Shown in pieces: positions 26,481-35,379 of a DNA stretch of 64,000 nucleotides. The DNA lies in assembly GCF_002934685.1 (NCBI RefSeq), contig NZ_NKHL01000091.1, forward strand, positions 1-64,000, read 5' to 3'. The notes below the pieces were generated by a model, which did not search any database, had not been told where the DNA came from, and saw only the letters and a list, made by a program, of their open reading frames with translations. The position numbers and the translations under genes were made by a program. Positions within the stretch are counted from its first letter, which is position 1; each line of letters starts with the position of its first letter. The stretch is from Pseudomonas bohemica (lineage in GTDB: Bacteria > Pseudomonadota > Gammaproteobacteria > Pseudomonadales > Pseudomonadaceae).

Positions 26481-27404
26481 TCAGGTTATCGCAGGAGAGT
26501 CCTGCGTTTGCGGTGCGGGTTTGGGCTTGCTCTTGCTGAGCACGAACCACACCGCCAGACAGATCAGGCCGCCGCCATACAAATGGCCAGCCGACAGGTG
26601 TTCATCCAGGAACATCACGCCCCAGAGCACGCCGAATGGCGGGATCAGGAACGTTACCGTCAACGAGCGAACCGGGCCGATGTCAGCGATCAGGCGGAAA
26701 TACAGGATGTACGCGCACGCGGTGCAGACGAAACCAACCGCCGCCAGCGACAGCCAGACAGTGGAATCGCCCCATGTCGCAGGCGGGTTTACCGCTGCTG
26801 AGATCCCGAAGAACGGCGCAAGAAACAGCGTGGCGCCAATCTGGCTGCCGAACGCGACGAGCTTGGCATCGAGCCCCCCCTTGTCGGCGATCCACTGACG
26901 AGTGAGAAAGCCTGCCGCGCCGTAGCAACTGGTAGCAACCAGGCAGGCCAGCGCGCCCATTACTACCGTACTGGTGAAGGTGACCGGGCCGGTGGTGGTG
27001 AGCAATGTTATCCCCAGTAAGCCGATTAATACGCCTGCGGCTTTTTTCGGGGTTAGCGAATCGTTAAAGAACATCGAGCCAATCAAGACACCCATCAACG
27101 GCGTCGTGGCATTGAGAATGGCGGAGTAACCGGAGGGTAATAACAAGGCCGCAATGCTGTACATCAGAAAGGGTATGCCGGAGTTGATAACGCCTAAAAC
27201 CATCGTGGCTTTAAGTTTGCCCTGAAAGTCGTGGCGTGTTTTAAGGATCGCCAGGATTACCAGCAAACCCACGGCCCCCAGTAATACGCGGAAGAACGCT
27301 GTGGGCAATGCACCTAATACCGGGGCGGCCACGCGCATAAACAGAAAGCTTGCGCCCCAGATCGCTGCGAGCAGAAGTAGTCGAACATAGTCAGATAGTC
27401 GCAT
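26481..27404 (-). CDS. EamA/DMT-family transporter
   Basis: The 307-residue inner-membrane protein has ten predicted helices in two five-helix EamA repeats (AAIWGASFLFMRVAAPVLGA; second repeat from about 150). Family members export amino acids or metabolites. It is divergent from the LysR gene at 27562 and next to the hydrazine-type cluster, so it could export that product or an amino-acid intermediate; this is inference from position. Confidence 0.85.
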   Translation of the reverse strand: MRLSDYVRLLLLAAIWGASFLFMRVAAPVLGALPTAFFRVLLGAVGLLVILAILKTRHDFQGKLKATMVLGVINSGIPFLMYSIAALLLPSGYSAILNATTPLMGVLIGSMFFNDSLTPKKAAGVLIGLLGITLLTTTGPVTFTSTVVMGALACLVATSCYGAAGFLTRQWIADKGGLDAKLVAFGSQIGATLFLAPFFGISAAVNPPATWGDSTVWLSLAAVGFVCTACAYILYFRLIADIGPVRSLTVTFLIPPFGVLWGVMFLDEHLSAGHLYGGGLICLAVWFVLSKSKPKPAPQTQDSPAIT

Positions 27405-27521
27405 GGCACTTCCATCCCAAATCCAATGCTTTCAACAAATCGGCTCGAAACATGTAGATTGACGCTCGTCGAGCCGCGGTGTGATGATTTGAGCAGTGTC
27501 CAAAGCCCTGCTCAAGCGAGC

Positions 27522-27549
27522 TTTTCTTAAGCGCATTAGTTTTTCTTAA
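27522..27549. promoter_or_regulatory. Direct repeats TTTTCTTAA in the lysR/eamA divergent promoter
   Basis: Two exact 9-bp copies (27522-27530 and 27541-27549), 19 bases start to start, lie just upstream of the LysR gene and between it and eamA. The CTTAA core resembles the half-sites in front of the cluster at 28717-28772, so both may be bound by the same LysR protein. Function inferred. Confidence 0.35.
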
Positions 27550-27561
27550 CTGAGGACCGGC

Positions 27562-28470
27562 ATGAAATTCCCGCCTCTGTACGCCTTGTTGTGTTTCGAA
27601 GCGACGGGGCGTCACGCCAGCATGAAAAGCGCGGCGGGCGAGCTTTTCGTCACACCGGCGGCAATCAGCCAACAGATCGCCAAGCTGGAAAAGGCCGTTG
27701 GCGTCACCCTGTTCATTCGCAACACCAAGCGTCTGGAGCTGACCCCCGAGGGCAAGATTTACCTGCGCGCCATCCGCCCGGCGCTGGGTCAGATCTCCGA
27801 CGCGACCCAGCGTCTGATGAGCGACAACGGCCCCAACACCATCACTGTCAGCTGTACCAGCGGCTTTGCGATGCAATGGTTGCTACCGCGGCTGCCCGAT
27901 TTTCAGGCGATCTGCCCCGGTATCGAAGTGCTGATCAGCACCACCAACCGGCTGGTGGACCTGTTGGGCGATGGTGTGGATTTCGCCGTCCGTCACGGGC
28001 TGGGTCGCTATCCCGGGCTTGAAGTCGAGATGCTCATCAATGACCGTCTGCAGCCGGTTTGTGCGCCGAGTCTGCTGCCGGATTCGCGTTACCTTTCTTC
28101 GCCTATCGACCTGAAGAACTACACCTTGCTACATGACGAACACCGCGAAGATTGGGCTTTATGGCTCAGGGCCGTGGGTATCGAAGACGTCGAGGCTGCG
28201 GTGCACCGAGGTTCGGTTTTCGTGGACTCCAACGGTGTGATCGAGGCTGCGCTGGCAGGCATGGGTATCGCGCTGGTGCGGCGTTCGTTGATCCGTGAAG
28301 AACTCGCGTCGGGGCGCTTGGTCGTGCCGTTCCGCGCCACCATCGACACGCCGATTGCCTATTACCTGGTGTACGACGAAACAGCCATCCTGCCCAAATC
28401 CAGCCGCCAATTCCGGGACTGGCTGGTGTCCCAAGCGATCGCCAGCCAGCGGGAATTCACCACGCGTTGA
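27562..28470 (+). CDS. LysR-type transcriptional regulator (GcvA-like), probable cluster regulator
   Basis: This 302-residue regulator has a helix-turn-helix at about 5-64 (ALLCFEATGRHASMKSAAGE, VTPAAISQQIAKLEKAVGVT) and an effector domain (ITVSCTSGFAMQWLLPRLPD, GDGVDFAVRHGLGRYPGLEV, MGIALVRRSLIREELASG). It belongs to the GcvA-like subgroup. It is co-oriented with and directly upstream of the 28908-38187 operon and divergent from the DMT transporter, so control of both is plausible. GAGG precedes the ATG. Confidence 0.88.
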   Translation: MKFPPLYALLCFEATGRHASMKSAAGELFVTPAAISQQIAKLEKAVGVTLFIRNTKRLELTPEGKIYLRAIRPALGQISDATQRLMSDNGPNTITVSCTSGFAMQWLLPRLPDFQAICPGIEVLISTTNRLVDLLGDGVDFAVRHGLGRYPGLEVEMLINDRLQPVCAPSLLPDSRYLSSPIDLKNYTLLHDEHREDWALWLRAVGIEDVEAAVHRGSVFVDSNGVIEAALAGMGIALVRRSLIREELASGRLVVPFRATIDTPIAYYLVYDETAILPKSSRQFRDWLVSQAIASQREFTTR

Positions 28471-28907
28471 GTCTTGATGACAAACCCTCTGGCTCTGCCC
28501 TTGCAACGGGTGAATCTGAAGGCAATCGGCTTCTGCCCGGAGAGTGGGGCAAGCTGGAGCGCCACCCCGGTTGCTCCTACTGCTCCCGGCAAAACCAAAA
28601 GGGAATCGATATGTGGTGTCCCGTCCATGTGCTCTGTATGTTTTGAATCAATGTTTATCCCGACAGTTAAGCCCTGCTTCAGTGTTCATTGAACATATAA
28701 ACTCCGCCAAAAAAACACTTAACTACCTGATAAACTGATGATTAAGTAAACTTGAGTTAAGTCAGACTTAACCGGGAATTGCGTATTTCTTGTTTGCTCC
28801 CTATCCCGATTTTCTTCAGCTTATCCCTCAACTCAACGGCGTCGTCAGGCAATGGCGGGCGTGGGTAATACAACGGGCAGGGATGCTCCGGGCTGAAGGA
28901 GAACTTC
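28471..28907. promoter_or_regulatory. Promoter/leader region of the hydrazine-type operon
   Basis: No gene is seen in these 437 bases. The left third is GC-rich and can fold (GGAGC at 28556-28560 with GCTCC at 28573-28577); its minus strand resembles a degenerate REP. The middle is AT-rich and contains TGTTCATTGAACA (28683-28695, a 6-1-6 palindrome), ACTTAA (28717-28722), TTAAGT (28742-28747) and a 17-bp palindrome (28756-28772). A promoter and LysR binding sites are expected here. Confidence 0.5.
28756..28772. promoter_or_regulatory. 17-bp operator-like palindrome GTTAAGT-CAG-ACTTAAC
   Basis: Perfect 7-3-7 dyad 136 bases before the cupin gene. Two more half-sites of the same TTAAGT/ACTTAA type lie 14-39 bases upstream. 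This pattern fits recognition and activation sites of a LysR tetramer; the adjacent LysR gene is the obvious candidate. Confidence 0.5.
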
Positions 28908-29351
28908 ATGACAGACTTTCAAATTTTTCGCCCCATGGCGTGGGACAAACTGGTTCATGAGTACGATCTGGACGGGTCCAGGCTTCTGCCCTGGGAGGGT
29001 TATCCAACGCCCATTGGCGGCGGTTGGTGCGTGGTGCTCCCTGGCACCAAATCGCTCTCCCATACGCAGATCGACCAAGAGTTTTTCATCGGCATTAAAG
29101 GCACCGCCAAACTGGTGGTGGGCGATCAGACTTACGCCTTCGCCATGGGCGACATCGCCGCCATTCCGAAACACACCGATCATTACGTGCTGAACGACAC
29201 CGACGAAGACTTCCATTTTTATGTGGTCTGGTGGGATCGCGATTCGGCCAATCGTTTCCTCGATGAAGATGCCCGGCAAGCCGTGGCACTGAATGAATTT
29301 GCCCTGCAAAAAGCCACGATTCATGACGTGTCCGACCAGAGGGCTTCGTAA
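28908..29351 (+). CDS. Cupin protein, N-terminal-half equivalent of a hydrazine synthetase
   Basis: This 147-residue single cupin has PGTKSLSHTQIDQEFFIGIK as motif 1, with H-x-Q where many cupins have H-x-H, then E, and GDIAAIPKHTDHYVLN as motif 2. In the hydrazine-forming enzymes described for s56-p1-type pathways (Spb40 and relatives) a cupin is fused to a MetRS-like domain and joins N-hydroxylysine to an amino acid. Here the cupin is separate and its stop overlaps the start of the MetRS-like gene (TAATG), so the pair likely forms one enzyme. ATG 28908 has GGAG upstream. Confidence 0.8.
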   Translation: MTDFQIFRPMAWDKLVHEYDLDGSRLLPWEGYPTPIGGGWCVVLPGTKSLSHTQIDQEFFIGIKGTAKLVVGDQTYAFAMGDIAAIPKHTDHYVLNDTDEDFHFYVVWWDRDSANRFLDEDARQAVALNEFALQKATIHDVSDQRAS

Positions 29352-30859
29352 TGGGCAAGCTCCTGGTCACCATCACGCCCCCGACGCCGAACGGCGATCT
29401 GCATATCGGGCACATGGCCGGCCCTTTCCTGGCCGCTGACATCTACACCCGAGCGCAACGCCAGCGCGGCCATGACTGCACGCTGGTGTCGTATTCGGAT
29501 GACTATCAGTCGTACATGCTGCGCCGCGGGATCGAGCTGGACCGCGCGCCGCAGGAACTGGCGCTGGAGAATACGGACAAGATCAACGACACCCTGAAAA
29601 AGATGGGCATCGAAGTCGATTTCTGGATGCGTCCTTATCGCAACAGCTACTTCAAGAAGGCTGTTGAAGAAACTTACGAATACGCCGTGAAGGCGGGCGC
29701 CATTTACAAGAAAGTCAGCCAGGAACCCTACTGCGAAGCCTGCGATAAATGGGGCTATGAAGCGTTCGGGCGGGGTAATTGCGATCACTGCGGTGCGGAC
29801 TCCGACGCCAGCCAGTGCGAAGAATGCGCCCACACCCCCAACGCCTCGAAGATGAGTAACTTCCGCTGCAAGCTGTGCTCGTCGCAGATGATCTGGCGGC
29901 CGGTAGAGCGCGAATTCCTGGCTCTCTCCAACTTTCGCAATCACCTGCAGAGCACCTTCGAGCACGCGCCGCTTCGGCCGTTCATTCGCAGGTTCCTCAG
30001 CGAAGAATTCGAGATCGGCCCGGTGGACTGCGGCATCACCCGCCCCCATGACGGAGGTCTGGATCTCAAGCCCGACGGCAGTCGGCGCATTCACACTTGG
30101 GTGATGGGCCTTTCGGGCTATCTGAGCGCCTTTCGCGAGTACCTCAACGAATACAAACACGCGCCGTGGGAGTACGACGAATACTGCCGTTCGGGCAAGG
30201 GCCGGCTCGTGCATTTCCTCGGATATGACTGCGCCTTCAGCCACATGATGGTTTACCCGGCGCTGCTGCAGACCATGCACGGCTATCGCATGCGCCAAAG
30301 CTTCTACACCAACCAATTCCTGACGTTGAACGGCAAGAACCTGTCCACCAGCCGCAATTACGCGATCTGGGCCCGGGATCTGGTGGCCGATGCTTGCACC
30401 GACAGCGCGCGGTTCTACCTGGCGCTGATTGCTCCCGAGCAGGACACCGACGACTTCGACGTCGAGAAATTCGCCGCCTGGCGCAGGGAAACCTTCAGCG
30501 AAGTGCTGGTCAAGCTGGCGGCACAAGCCGAGCGCGAGCGGGTCGAGGGCGACAGCCTCAAAGTCAACTCGGCAGATGCGGCGGCGATCAAGATCCTGGT
30601 CGCCCGCTGGTTCGAAGTGACCTCGGTGGATCATTTCACCATGAAAGGTCTCGCGGTGCTGCTTTCCGACATGATCAACGCTGCCCGTGATCGCCAACTG
30701 CTCGGCAAACGAATTCTGCCGTACATGGCGTTGATCGGGGCGATTGGTGCGCCCGTGTTCCCGGAGCTGGCCAGGCAGATCCTGCGTTACTGCCGTTTCA
30801 CCGAGAACGAGGTGTTCCACCAGCTCGTGTATGTCAGCGCGGTTGAATACGAGATCTGA
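29351..30859 (+). CDS. Stand-alone MetRS-like enzyme (hydrazine synthetase catalytic half)
   Basis: The 502-residue class-I aminoacyl-tRNA-synthetase-like protein has the HIGH motif in LHIGHMAGP (about 17-25), four CxxC pairs forming a MetRS-type zinc insertion (CEAC, CDHC, CEEC, CKLC; about 130-180) and a KMSKS-like loop KNLSTSR (about 330). It is shorter than housekeeping MetRS and lacks its C-terminal extension. Sitting right behind a cupin and with an N-hydroxylase nearby, it matches hydrazine synthetases that adenylate an amino acid and form an N-N bond with an N-hydroxyamine without tRNA. A duplicate MetRS is the alternative, but the context argues against it. Confidence 0.8.
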   Translation: MGKLLVTITPPTPNGDLHIGHMAGPFLAADIYTRAQRQRGHDCTLVSYSDDYQSYMLRRGIELDRAPQELALENTDKINDTLKKMGIEVDFWMRPYRNSYFKKAVEETYEYAVKAGAIYKKVSQEPYCEACDKWGYEAFGRGNCDHCGADSDASQCEECAHTPNASKMSNFRCKLCSSQMIWRPVEREFLALSNFRNHLQSTFEHAPLRPFIRRFLSEEFEIGPVDCGITRPHDGGLDLKPDGSRRIHTWVMGLSGYLSAFREYLNEYKHAPWEYDEYCRSGKGRLVHFLGYDCAFSHMMVYPALLQTMHGYRMRQSFYTNQFLTLNGKNLSTSRNYAIWARDLVADACTDSARFYLALIAPEQDTDDFDVEKFAAWRRETFSEVLVKLAAQAERERVEGDSLKVNSADAAAIKILVARWFEVTSVDHFTMKGLAVLLSDMINAARDRQLLGKRILPYMALIGAIGAPVFPELARQILRYCRFTENEVFHQLVYVSAVEYEI

Positions 30860-30872
30860 TCAGGAGACGCTG

Positions 30873-31997
30873 ATGAAAACGTCATTCGATGTGATCGTGA
30901 TCGGCGCCGGTGTGATAGGCGCTTCGATTGCCGCCGCGCTGGTAGAAAGCGGTCTGGATGTGGCCCTTATGGAGAAGGGCATTGGCGGCGGTCAGGGAGC
31001 GACCCGCGATACCGGGGGCATCGTCCGGGCGCTGGAACTGGACCCGGCGCTGCGCCCGTTGACCTGTCGCGGCGCGCACCACGGCAGGACCGGCATCGTG
31101 CATGCGTTATTCGAACAGACGCTCAAGCGAACCGGTGTCGCCTACATCGCCAGCTCCGAAGTGTGCGGTCGCTATCTGGATGCCGTGGGCAGCGAGGGTA
31201 CGCAGAACGTCGAACTGCATGCCTCGGTGAGTGCCCTGGATAATGGTCGTTTCACAGCGTTCTGCAAGGAGGAATGCCTGCTGATCGAGCGCAACGGCGG
31301 AACGGTCGATGCGCGCGCCTGCGTTTCCAACCTGTGCCGATACGTCAGCGAAAAGGCGACCTTTCTCGATCATCTGGCGGTCGATCGTTGTGTCGAACGC
31401 GAAGGCTACGTTGAGGTGCACGCGGGCAAGCTGTGTCTGGAAGCGACCTGGGTGGTCGATGCCTGTGGCGCTGACGGCCCGCTGCCCCGGCCCTACGGCG
31501 CTGTACATGCGCGCACCATCCCGTTCACCCGGATGAGCTGCGATGACGCGCCGAGTATGCCGATCATTGCTCATCATCTGAATACCTACCTGCTGCCGCT
31601 GGGACGCAATCTGATGCAGGTGGGCGGACAGCGCCGGCACCGCGCCGATCATGCCTCTGATCTCAATCTGTCGGTGATGGACAACGAGCACGATGTGGTG
31701 GAGCGCGTGGCCAGACTCGGCTTCGACGCGCAACGCAGCCTCGCGGTCGTGACTCAGGTGGCGTGGGATGCCTACACCGACGACGGTCGTCCGCTGATCG
31801 GCCGCTCCAATGCCAGCAGTCATATCTATCTGGCCACAGGCTTTTGCGGGATTGGCTTCAAAATGGCACCGAGTGTTGCGGAATTACTGGCATTCGAGTT
31901 GGGCGGGTTGATGACCGGAGTACAGATGGATGGCGACCATCGTTCCATCATGAAAGCCTTCAACCCCTCACGCTTTACCGAGGTAGCCTTGTCATGA
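30873..31997 (+). CDS. FAD-dependent DAO-family oxidoreductase
   Basis: This 374-residue protein begins FDVIVIGAGVIGASIAAALV, a Rossmann FAD motif, and ends with the family's HIYLATGFCGIGFKMAPSVA. The domain order is that of glycine/D-amino-acid oxidases. In hydrazine pathways (for example Spb39) such an enzyme oxidatively cleaves the N-N-linked intermediate to release a hydrazino acid. ATG 30873 has AGGAG nine bases upstream. It overlaps the next gene by ATGA. Confidence 0.82.
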   Translation: MKTSFDVIVIGAGVIGASIAAALVESGLDVALMEKGIGGGQGATRDTGGIVRALELDPALRPLTCRGAHHGRTGIVHALFEQTLKRTGVAYIASSEVCGRYLDAVGSEGTQNVELHASVSALDNGRFTAFCKEECLLIERNGGTVDARACVSNLCRYVSEKATFLDHLAVDRCVEREGYVEVHAGKLCLEATWVVDACGADGPLPRPYGAVHARTIPFTRMSCDDAPSMPIIAHHLNTYLLPLGRNLMQVGGQRRHRADHASDLNLSVMDNEHDVVERVARLGFDAQRSLAVVTQVAWDAYTDDGRPLIGRSNASSHIYLATGFCGIGFKMAPSVAELLAFELGGLMTGVQMDGDHRSIMKAFNPSRFTEVALS

Positions 31998-32953
31998 TGC
32001 GCCTGGGTATCTGCGCAGCACTGGACGTCGGCACCACCTTGCACGCCCGAAGCTTCCTGCGCGGCGTTTATCTTTCGAGCCACCTGTTCAGCAACGTCCG
32101 GCGTGCGCAGCATTTGTACTTCGATGATGGCGCCAGTGCCGAAGGTGGACGTGCGGCCGCCAAGCATTTCATCGAGGCGAGTGTCGATGCGGTGATCGGT
32201 CATTTCGCTTCCGAATCCGCTGCTGCGGTAGTAGAAACTTATGCACAGGCAGGTATTGCGCTGATTCTTCCCGCCTCAACCTGTGCGGCGCTGACCGAGG
32301 ATGGCAGCACGACCTTCAGGGTTTGCGCGTCAGATCGAGTGTTGGCCAAGCGATTGCTGGCGTTCGCCGCAGGCGAAGGCCTGCTCAAACTGGCATTGTT
32401 TGCCGACCCTAGCCTGCACGGACAGCGACAACTGCAGGAGTTGAAAAACGCGGTCAGCGCCTCTGCCAACTTATCCACAGTACAAATCGTGACTGAGCCG
32501 GCGCAAGCCGATGCGCTGGTGTTCTGCGGACGCCTGAAAGCCAGTCGGCAGTTCCTTGTGGAAAATCGCGCCTGCGGCTGTGGATTACCGCTGTTTTTCA
32601 CCGATGACGCGGCGTCTCCAGCGCTGGTTGGTGGCTTGAACCAAACAGGGACTGTTTACGTGGTGAGTTTTCCTGTCGCCAGCGACCTGCCAGAAGCCCA
32701 CCCGGTGGACCTCGCGTATCAGCGCATTTACGGCGAACCGGCACCGGTCTACGCCATCGAGACGCTGGCCGCTTTTTCTCTAGTGGACCTCGCCGCGCGC
32801 CAGCATCGCAGATTGCTCGATGCGTTGCGCTTCGATGAGTTTTCCACACCTGCAGGCCCCATCAGTTTCAGCAATGGGGAAAACGATCACGCCCGGGTTT
32901 CGCTTTGGGTCTACGCCGACAAGCGCGTCCATGAAAGACGGCTGCTGTGTTGA
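31994..32953 (+). CDS. LivJ/AmiC-type binding-fold protein without signal peptide
   Basis: The 319-residue protein has the type-1 periplasmic-binding fold pattern: MMRLGICAALDVGTTLHARS at the start, then DAVIGHFASESAAAVVETYA, LILPASTCAAL and FRVCASDRVLAKRLLAFAAG. No signal peptide or lipobox is seen, so it probably stays in the cytoplasm as a ligand sensor, as AmiC does. The start ATGATG at 31994 overlaps the upstream stop. Its role in a biosynthetic operon is unclear. A TTATCCACA DnaA-box match lies inside at 32471. Confidence 0.6.
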   Translation: MMRLGICAALDVGTTLHARSFLRGVYLSSHLFSNVRRAQHLYFDDGASAEGGRAAAKHFIEASVDAVIGHFASESAAAVVETYAQAGIALILPASTCAALTEDGSTTFRVCASDRVLAKRLLAFAAGEGLLKLALFADPSLHGQRQLQELKNAVSASANLSTVQIVTEPAQADALVFCGRLKASRQFLVENRACGCGLPLFFTDDAASPALVGGLNQTGTVYVVSFPVASDLPEAHPVDLAYQRIYGEPAPVYAIETLAAFSLVDLAARQHRRLLDALRFDEFSTPAGPISFSNGENDHARVSLWVYADKRVHERRLLC

Positions 32954-33004
32954 ATCGGGCCGCCAAGGCTCGCCAAGTCTTTGAACCTTTCAGGAAGAAC
33001 CACC

Positions 33005-34363
33005 ATGAATCAGTTTGAAATCGAGGGTTTGCGTCAGGAGCTGGACGTCGTGTCGGTCGGCTTCGGTCCCGCCGGTATCGCACTGGCCTGTGCGCTGGAA
33101 GACGAAGCGGAAGACAACGGCAAGAAGCCGTTTCAGCGCGTCCGTTTTTTCGAGAAGGGGCGTGATTCGACCTGGCACGGCGCATTTCTGCTGGCCGGAA
33201 CCGACATCAACCATCACGTGTTTCGTGACCTGGTGACGCCGCGTAATCCGCGCAGTCGTTTCACGTTCGCCATGTACCTGAAGGAGAAAGGGCGCCTGTA
33301 CAAATTTGGCTTGCTGGGTCGTCCCGCAAGCCGCGTGGAATGGTCCGACTACATCAGTTGGGTTGCAGCTCAGCTCAAGGATTACGTTTCCTACGACGAA
33401 GGCGTGCTCGACGTACTGCCCGTCGCGGAAAAGGGCGTCCTGCGCGCTGTGGATGTAGTCACCGCTCAAGGGACTTATCGCACCCAACGCCTGGTGCTTT
33501 CCCACGGCAGCCTGCCAAAAATCCCCGAGGCGTTCAGTCCGCATCTGGGCGGTCGCGTGTTCCACACCTCGCAGTACCTTAAAAACATCCACCTGGGAGG
33601 CGGGCCTATCGCTCAGCGTTGGCTGGTGCTGGGCTCTGGACAAAGCGCCGGCGAAGCGGTGGCGCATCTGCTCGGTGCTGCGCCCACCACTCAGGTGCAT
33701 TCGGTGCATCGGGGTGTCGGTTTTCGGGTCGGCCAGTTGGGGCAGTTTCCGAACATGGCGTTCTTGCCGGAGCAGGTCGACTACTTCCATCAGCTGGAGC
33801 CAGCCCGTCGCAGCAAGGTGTTCGACGAAATCCGCTCGACCAACTACGCAGGCATCGACGCCGACGAAAGTCAGGCTTTGTACTCCTTCATGTACGAAGG
33901 CGAGGTCAGCGGGCACCAGCGCCTGAATCTGCACACGTGGTCCAATGTCATCTCTGTGGAAAAAGTCGGCGATGCCTATTCAGTGCTGATGCGCGATAGC
34001 AACACCGGGCTTGAGACCACGCTTTATGTCGACGGCATCGTCCTGGGCACCGGTTACGAACAGCTCGCAGTGCCCCCATTACTGACGTTGTTGCAGCCCT
34101 GGTTGTTGCGCGATGAAGACGGCAGCCTGGCAGTGGATCGGCATTACCATGTTGGGCTGCAGAACAGCGACGGTCTGCAGATTCTCGCCAACGGCACCTC
34201 GGAAAAGACCCATGGCATCAGCGACGCGCAGTCGTTCTCCATGGTCGCGTTGCGCGCCCAGCAACTGACCGATGCGTTGTTGGCCACGCAACCCCGCCAA
34301 CTGGCACCAGTCGTGGCTCACCCCAAGAGAGCCATGCCTGCACGCGCCGAGGCACGACCATGA
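33005..34363 (+). CDS. Ornithine/lysine N-monooxygenase-family flavoenzyme
   Basis: This 452-residue protein is related to PvdA, SidA and IucD, which N-hydroxylate side-chain amines with FAD and NADPH. The FAD motif is VGFGPAGIALACAL, followed by HHVFRDLVTPRNPRSRFTFA, the NADPH motif LVLGSGQSAGEAVAHLLG, then PNMAFLPEQVDYF and the C-terminal VLGTGYE (ATGY-like). In hydrazine pathways the N-hydroxy product (N6-hydroxylysine) is the substrate of the cupin/MetRS enzyme. Here diaminopropionate from the neighbouring sbnAB-like genes is an alternative substrate. ATG 33005 has AGGAAG upstream. Confidence 0.88.
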   Translation: MNQFEIEGLRQELDVVSVGFGPAGIALACALEDEAEDNGKKPFQRVRFFEKGRDSTWHGAFLLAGTDINHHVFRDLVTPRNPRSRFTFAMYLKEKGRLYKFGLLGRPASRVEWSDYISWVAAQLKDYVSYDEGVLDVLPVAEKGVLRAVDVVTAQGTYRTQRLVLSHGSLPKIPEAFSPHLGGRVFHTSQYLKNIHLGGGPIAQRWLVLGSGQSAGEAVAHLLGAAPTTQVHSVHRGVGFRVGQLGQFPNMAFLPEQVDYFHQLEPARRSKVFDEIRSTNYAGIDADESQALYSFMYEGEVSGHQRLNLHTWSNVISVEKVGDAYSVLMRDSNTGLETTLYVDGIVLGTGYEQLAVPPLLTLLQPWLLRDEDGSLAVDRHYHVGLQNSDGLQILANGTSEKTHGISDAQSFSMVALRAQQLTDALLATQPRQLAPVVAHPKRAMPARAEARP

Positions 34364-35379
34364 ACTTCATCTCTCATATCGTTGGCGATTCGAATTTCGT
34401 CCGGCTCAAAGGCCTGGGGTTCGAGAACCTTCACCTGAAGCTCGAGTCGTGCAACCCGGCCGGTTCGATCAAGATGAAAACCGCGATCGGCTTGATCGAC
34501 TCCTACGCCGAACGCCGACTTATCCACAGGGATACGGTGTTGATCGAATCGTCCTCGGGCAACCTCGGTGTCGCCTTGGCGATGATCTGCGCCGAGCGGG
34601 GCTACAGGTTCTGCTGCGTGGTCGATCCGAATACCAACCTGCATAACATCAAGATGATGGAAGCCTTCGGTGCGCAGATCGTGATCGTTACCGAACGTGA
34701 TGACAACGACGGCTATCTGGGCACCCGCATTCGCTATATCCGCGACACCGTGGCCCGCGATCCGCGCTACTTGTGGCTCAACCAGTACAGCAATCCGGCC
34801 AACGCGCGCACCCATGAGCACACCACGGCCCGCTCGATTCACATCGCCTTCCCTGCCCTGGATTACCTGGTGGTGGGCGCTGGCACCACGGGCACGCTGA
34901 TGGGTTGCGTGCAGTATTTCCGCAAGCACTCGCCGCGCACCAAAATCATCGCCGTGGACAGCGCCGGATCGGTGACCTTCGGCCAGGCGCCGGGCAAACG
35001 TTTCATTCCGGGTCTGGGTTCGAGCCAGACGCCGCCGATCTTCCGCGCCAATCACCTGCACAAACAGCAGGTGGTCGATGAGCGCGCGACCGTTGCCATG
35101 TGTCGCTGGCTGGCCAAGTCCAACGGTGTGCTGGCGGGTGGATCGACCGGCACGGTGGTCGCCGGTCTGGCCGCGCCTTCACTGGGAATTCCCAAAGATG
35201 CGGTGGTGGTGGCGATCTCCCCGGATGCCGGCGAGCGCTATCTGGAAACCATCTACAACGACGAATGGGTGATGCAGAAATTCGGGCGCGCTGAGCTTAC
35301 CTCACTGTTGTCGCAGCCCATCACTCGCTACCTCAAAGAGCATGTTCACACCTTCGAAGGGGAAGCTCTTAATGTCTGA
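34360..35379 (+). CDS. sbnA: SbnA-like PLP-dependent synthase
   Basis: This 339-residue cysteine-synthase-fold enzyme has the PLP lysine in NPAGSIKMKTA (about residue 37-43), phosphate loop GAGTTGTLMG and ESSSGNLGVALA. SbnA joins O-phosphoserine and glutamate into N-(2-amino-2-carboxyethyl)-glutamate, the first step to L-2,3-diaminopropionate. The start overlaps the hydroxylase stop (ATGA), and the following gene is the matching SbnB, so the pair reading is strong. A generic cysteine synthase is less likely in this context. Confidence 0.85.
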   Translation: MNFISHIVGDSNFVRLKGLGFENLHLKLESCNPAGSIKMKTAIGLIDSYAERRLIHRDTVLIESSSGNLGVALAMICAERGYRFCCVVDPNTNLHNIKMMEAFGAQIVIVTERDDNDGYLGTRIRYIRDTVARDPRYLWLNQYSNPANARTHEHTTARSIHIAFPALDYLVVGAGTTGTLMGCVQYFRKHSPRTKIIAVDSAGSVTFGQAPGKRFIPGLGSSQTPPIFRANHLHKQQVVDERATVAMCRWLAKSNGVLAGGSTGTVVAGLAAPSLGIPKDAVVVAISPDAGERYLETIYNDEWVMQKFGRAELTSLLSQPITRYLKEHVHTFEGEALNV

